Assembly: GCF_043641665.1 (NCBI RefSeq)
Contig: NC_092193.1
Coordinates: 16,873,501 to 16,937,500, forward strand
Length of the DNA stretch: 64,000 nucleotides
Origin: Enoplosus armatus
Lineage: Eukaryota; Chordata; Actinopteri; Centrarchiformes; Enoplosidae
Direction: 5' to 3'
Position 1 is the stretch's first letter. Every line of letters begins with the position of its first letter. Below the pieces are notes generated by a model. That model saw only the letters and a list, made by a program, of their open reading frames with translations. It was not told where the DNA came from and did no database searches. Made by a program: the position numbers and the translations under genes. This document shows, piece after piece, positions 51,365-64,000 of the stretch.

Positions 51365-53090
51365 TGTTATCTGCCTCGTTTTGTTGGCTTTAGAAAAAAA
51401 TAACGACAAAAAATACGCCAGGAGGGGCTAACGGCAGTCTGATCCCGACCTCGTTTTCATCAAACTCGACGACCTCACCGCTTCCAGCCGAGCTTTGTTA
51501 CCGCCATACAGTGTACCAGTAGTTTGAAAACGACTAAGTAAATCAAAGAAAAGGCACAATTAAGAATAATAATGTGCTAAAACTGTGCCAATGTCTCCGG
51601 CCCAACATGCGTGCCCCTAAGCGTCTGACGGTTCATTGTGTCTGAGCCTCCGAGAAGCCGGTCAAACCTACGCCCCCTGGTCCGGACTAAGGATGCGTTC
51701 ATGACCTGTCGGTTGAAATGCTTTGGTGGTGTTTTCGCGTTAAAATTTCTATAAAGCCCGCGCTAGTACTCTTATTCTGTCAATACAATTACACCAATGT
51801 CGGTTCGATAAGTGATACATCTAACTCACTGTCATATGTTAAACATGACAAACGTAATATCAAACACAAACTGAAAATATAGCATTTAGTTGTGTTTTTC
51901 AACTGTATTTTATATATTACATCTCAATTACAAGTATACCCTTTTATAATATTAGCATACTAAAGCTTACATTAACATAATACACCTAACAAACTACGCT
52001 ACTGGTACTATTTAATTACCTTGAAAATTGGGTTGAAACCGGGTTAACGCTATTTTTCAAAGGGAATACCATGTTTTGTGTGTACATGAATGCAACGTCA
52101 ACCAGCAGCATTCAGTGACTGACGTCTCAGCACGGGCGTGGACCGCGGCGGCGGGTGCATCGTGGAAAGTAGGTGGCAGGCAGCTTGGGTAATGATGGGG
52201 GAAGGAGATGGGGATAAAAGGCGTGCTGGGTGAATTAGTTTCAGTCCAGTCGGTTCAAGAACGTGGCTGAGTGGTGGAGGGCGTTTTATTTCACATTTCT
52301 GACAAATATAGTTCTATGAAGAGCCATCACAGCCCCCCAAATCTCTACTTTTTCAACTGTTTTTAATCCATAAAACACAGACACTAGAGGTCTCTCTTCT
52401 TATGCTTAGCTCTCTCAACTGTAGTTGTTTGTCTTCAGAGAAGTTTATGAATCAGCTATTAACACATTAGAGCCCACTCTGGTTGTGTGGCTTATTGATT
52501 ATGGTCACATTGACAGTGTGTGTATGTGTGTAGGAGTGTGTATCCTCAAATACTTTCCAAGCAACTCTATTTCATTGTTGAAGAAGGGGTACAATAGCAT
52601 AAACACTTTGGTAATTATTATTACAGGCTTTGTTTTGTAGTTGTATTCTATAGTACTATATATTGTTATTTTGTCCACCCCTTTATAATGCCCCATGCTG
52701 TCCATGCAGAGAACCTGTCAAATAAATACGTCTCAGATTGGATTTTATGCTGCCAGGCTGCCGGCCTTCAAACTGTTTAACTTTCCTGCAATAAACTGTA
52801 TTTTTCTCTCCATATGTGGTTCATGTCTTATGTCTGTCCAAGTTAATGAGGGTAAAAGAAAACCAAATTTTTTTGTGAGGCCCGGTGCTCTGTCAAGTGA
52901 TTGGCTCATTGAATGTTTGTAGCTCCAGCTTGGAATGTATTTCCTGATTGGTTGCTGTGAGCACTATGGGTCACTGTGGAAGCCCACGTACAAGCGTGGT
53001 CATTCAGTGGCTGTGAACACTGCTTGGTTTTCATCTTGCTTACATGTGGAGGCTTGGAGGCAGCCAGACCTGCAGTGACTTGGGGTTGCT
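51365..53090. promoter_or_regulatory. Divergent klf / LLTP promoter region
   Basis: The left part is GC-rich up to about 51700 and should be the klf 5' UTR and promoter. At 52213-52220 lies GATAAAAG, a TATA-like element on the + strand that could direct a start near 52245 for the right-hand gene. In that case the first coding exon at 53091 would be preceded by a 5' UTR exon and intron. No coding exon is seen in between. Confidence 0.4.
52213..52220 (+). promoter_or_regulatory. TATA-like element
   Basis: GATAAAAG in a G-rich context, 880 bases before the LLTP start codon. Assignment by position only. Confidence 0.3.
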
Positions 53091-63803
<10,713 letters not shown>

Positions 63804-64000
63804 GTGAGTGACTGAAAAAACAGACAGCGAAAAGTTTTGATGCCACTCGACAGTTTAAGCTGCTGCCAATAGGAGGAGACTCTAACAAAAACTTGCCATT
63901 TAGAGATGCCAATTAGCAAAATTGCTCCTGTTTACGTTTGAAGAAATGGAGCAGTTCCCCAGCAAATGTCTCATCGTCAGGGAGAATATGTAGTCAGTTT
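63804..64000 (+). other. LLTP intron running off the window
   Basis: A consensus donor GTGAGT follows exon 24. No further exon is seen before the end. Confidence 0.7.

Noticed and set aside
50864..51403. 179-codon + strand frame over the klf first exon
   Set aside because: Antisense shadow of the GC-rich exon; the minus frame has the SIN3-interaction helix and zinc finger.

Overview
This window is teleost nuclear DNA, most likely from a spiny-rayed (percomorph) fish. The genes are multi-exon with GT-AG introns, many under 300 bp. The encoded proteins match vertebrate families over their full length. The intergenic and intronic DNA carries several dispersed repeats that I recognise from percomorph genomes, together with many (GT)n and (TA)n microsatellites. 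Five genes belong to families that sit on human chromosome 1 (cmpk1, fam78b, slc35a3, sec22b and the block c1orf21-tsen15-colgalt2). The last three are neighbours on human 1q25.3, so that block is conserved synteny.

From left to right the window holds eleven protein-coding genes in strictly alternating orientation: bcl6 (+, 5' end missing), cmpk1 (-), fam78b (+), slc35a3 (-), imp3 (+), sec22b (-), c1orf21 homologue (+), tsen15 (-), colgalt2 (+), a two-exon KLF9/13/16-type factor (-), and the 5' part of a very large apolipophorin/ApoB-type lipid transfer protein (+, runs off the right edge). Coding exons were assembled by hand from splice sites. The phases join without error in every gene, and the deduced lengths fit the families (for example SEC22B 215 aa, FAM78B 261 aa, UMP-CMP kinase core 196 aa, COLGALT 621 aa).

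The alternating order produces five head-to-head pairs (cmpk1/fam78b, slc35a3/imp3, sec22b/c1orf21, tsen15/colgalt2, klf/LLTP) and five tail-to-tail pairs. The genes are mostly housekeeping and do not form one pathway, although several act in the secretory route: slc35a3 in the Golgi, sec22b in ER-Golgi fusion, colgalt2 in the ER lumen, and the secreted LLTP.

The most interesting items are three. First, the right-hand LLTP gene resembles insect apolipophorin II/I more than ApoB and carries a furin-like site near residue 725. Second, the frame of that gene is kept only if a 28-bp intron is removed. Third, a perfect 58-bp inverted repeat lies just upstream of the first coding exon of slc35a3. 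No tRNA, rRNA, CRISPR array or prokaryotic feature was seen.
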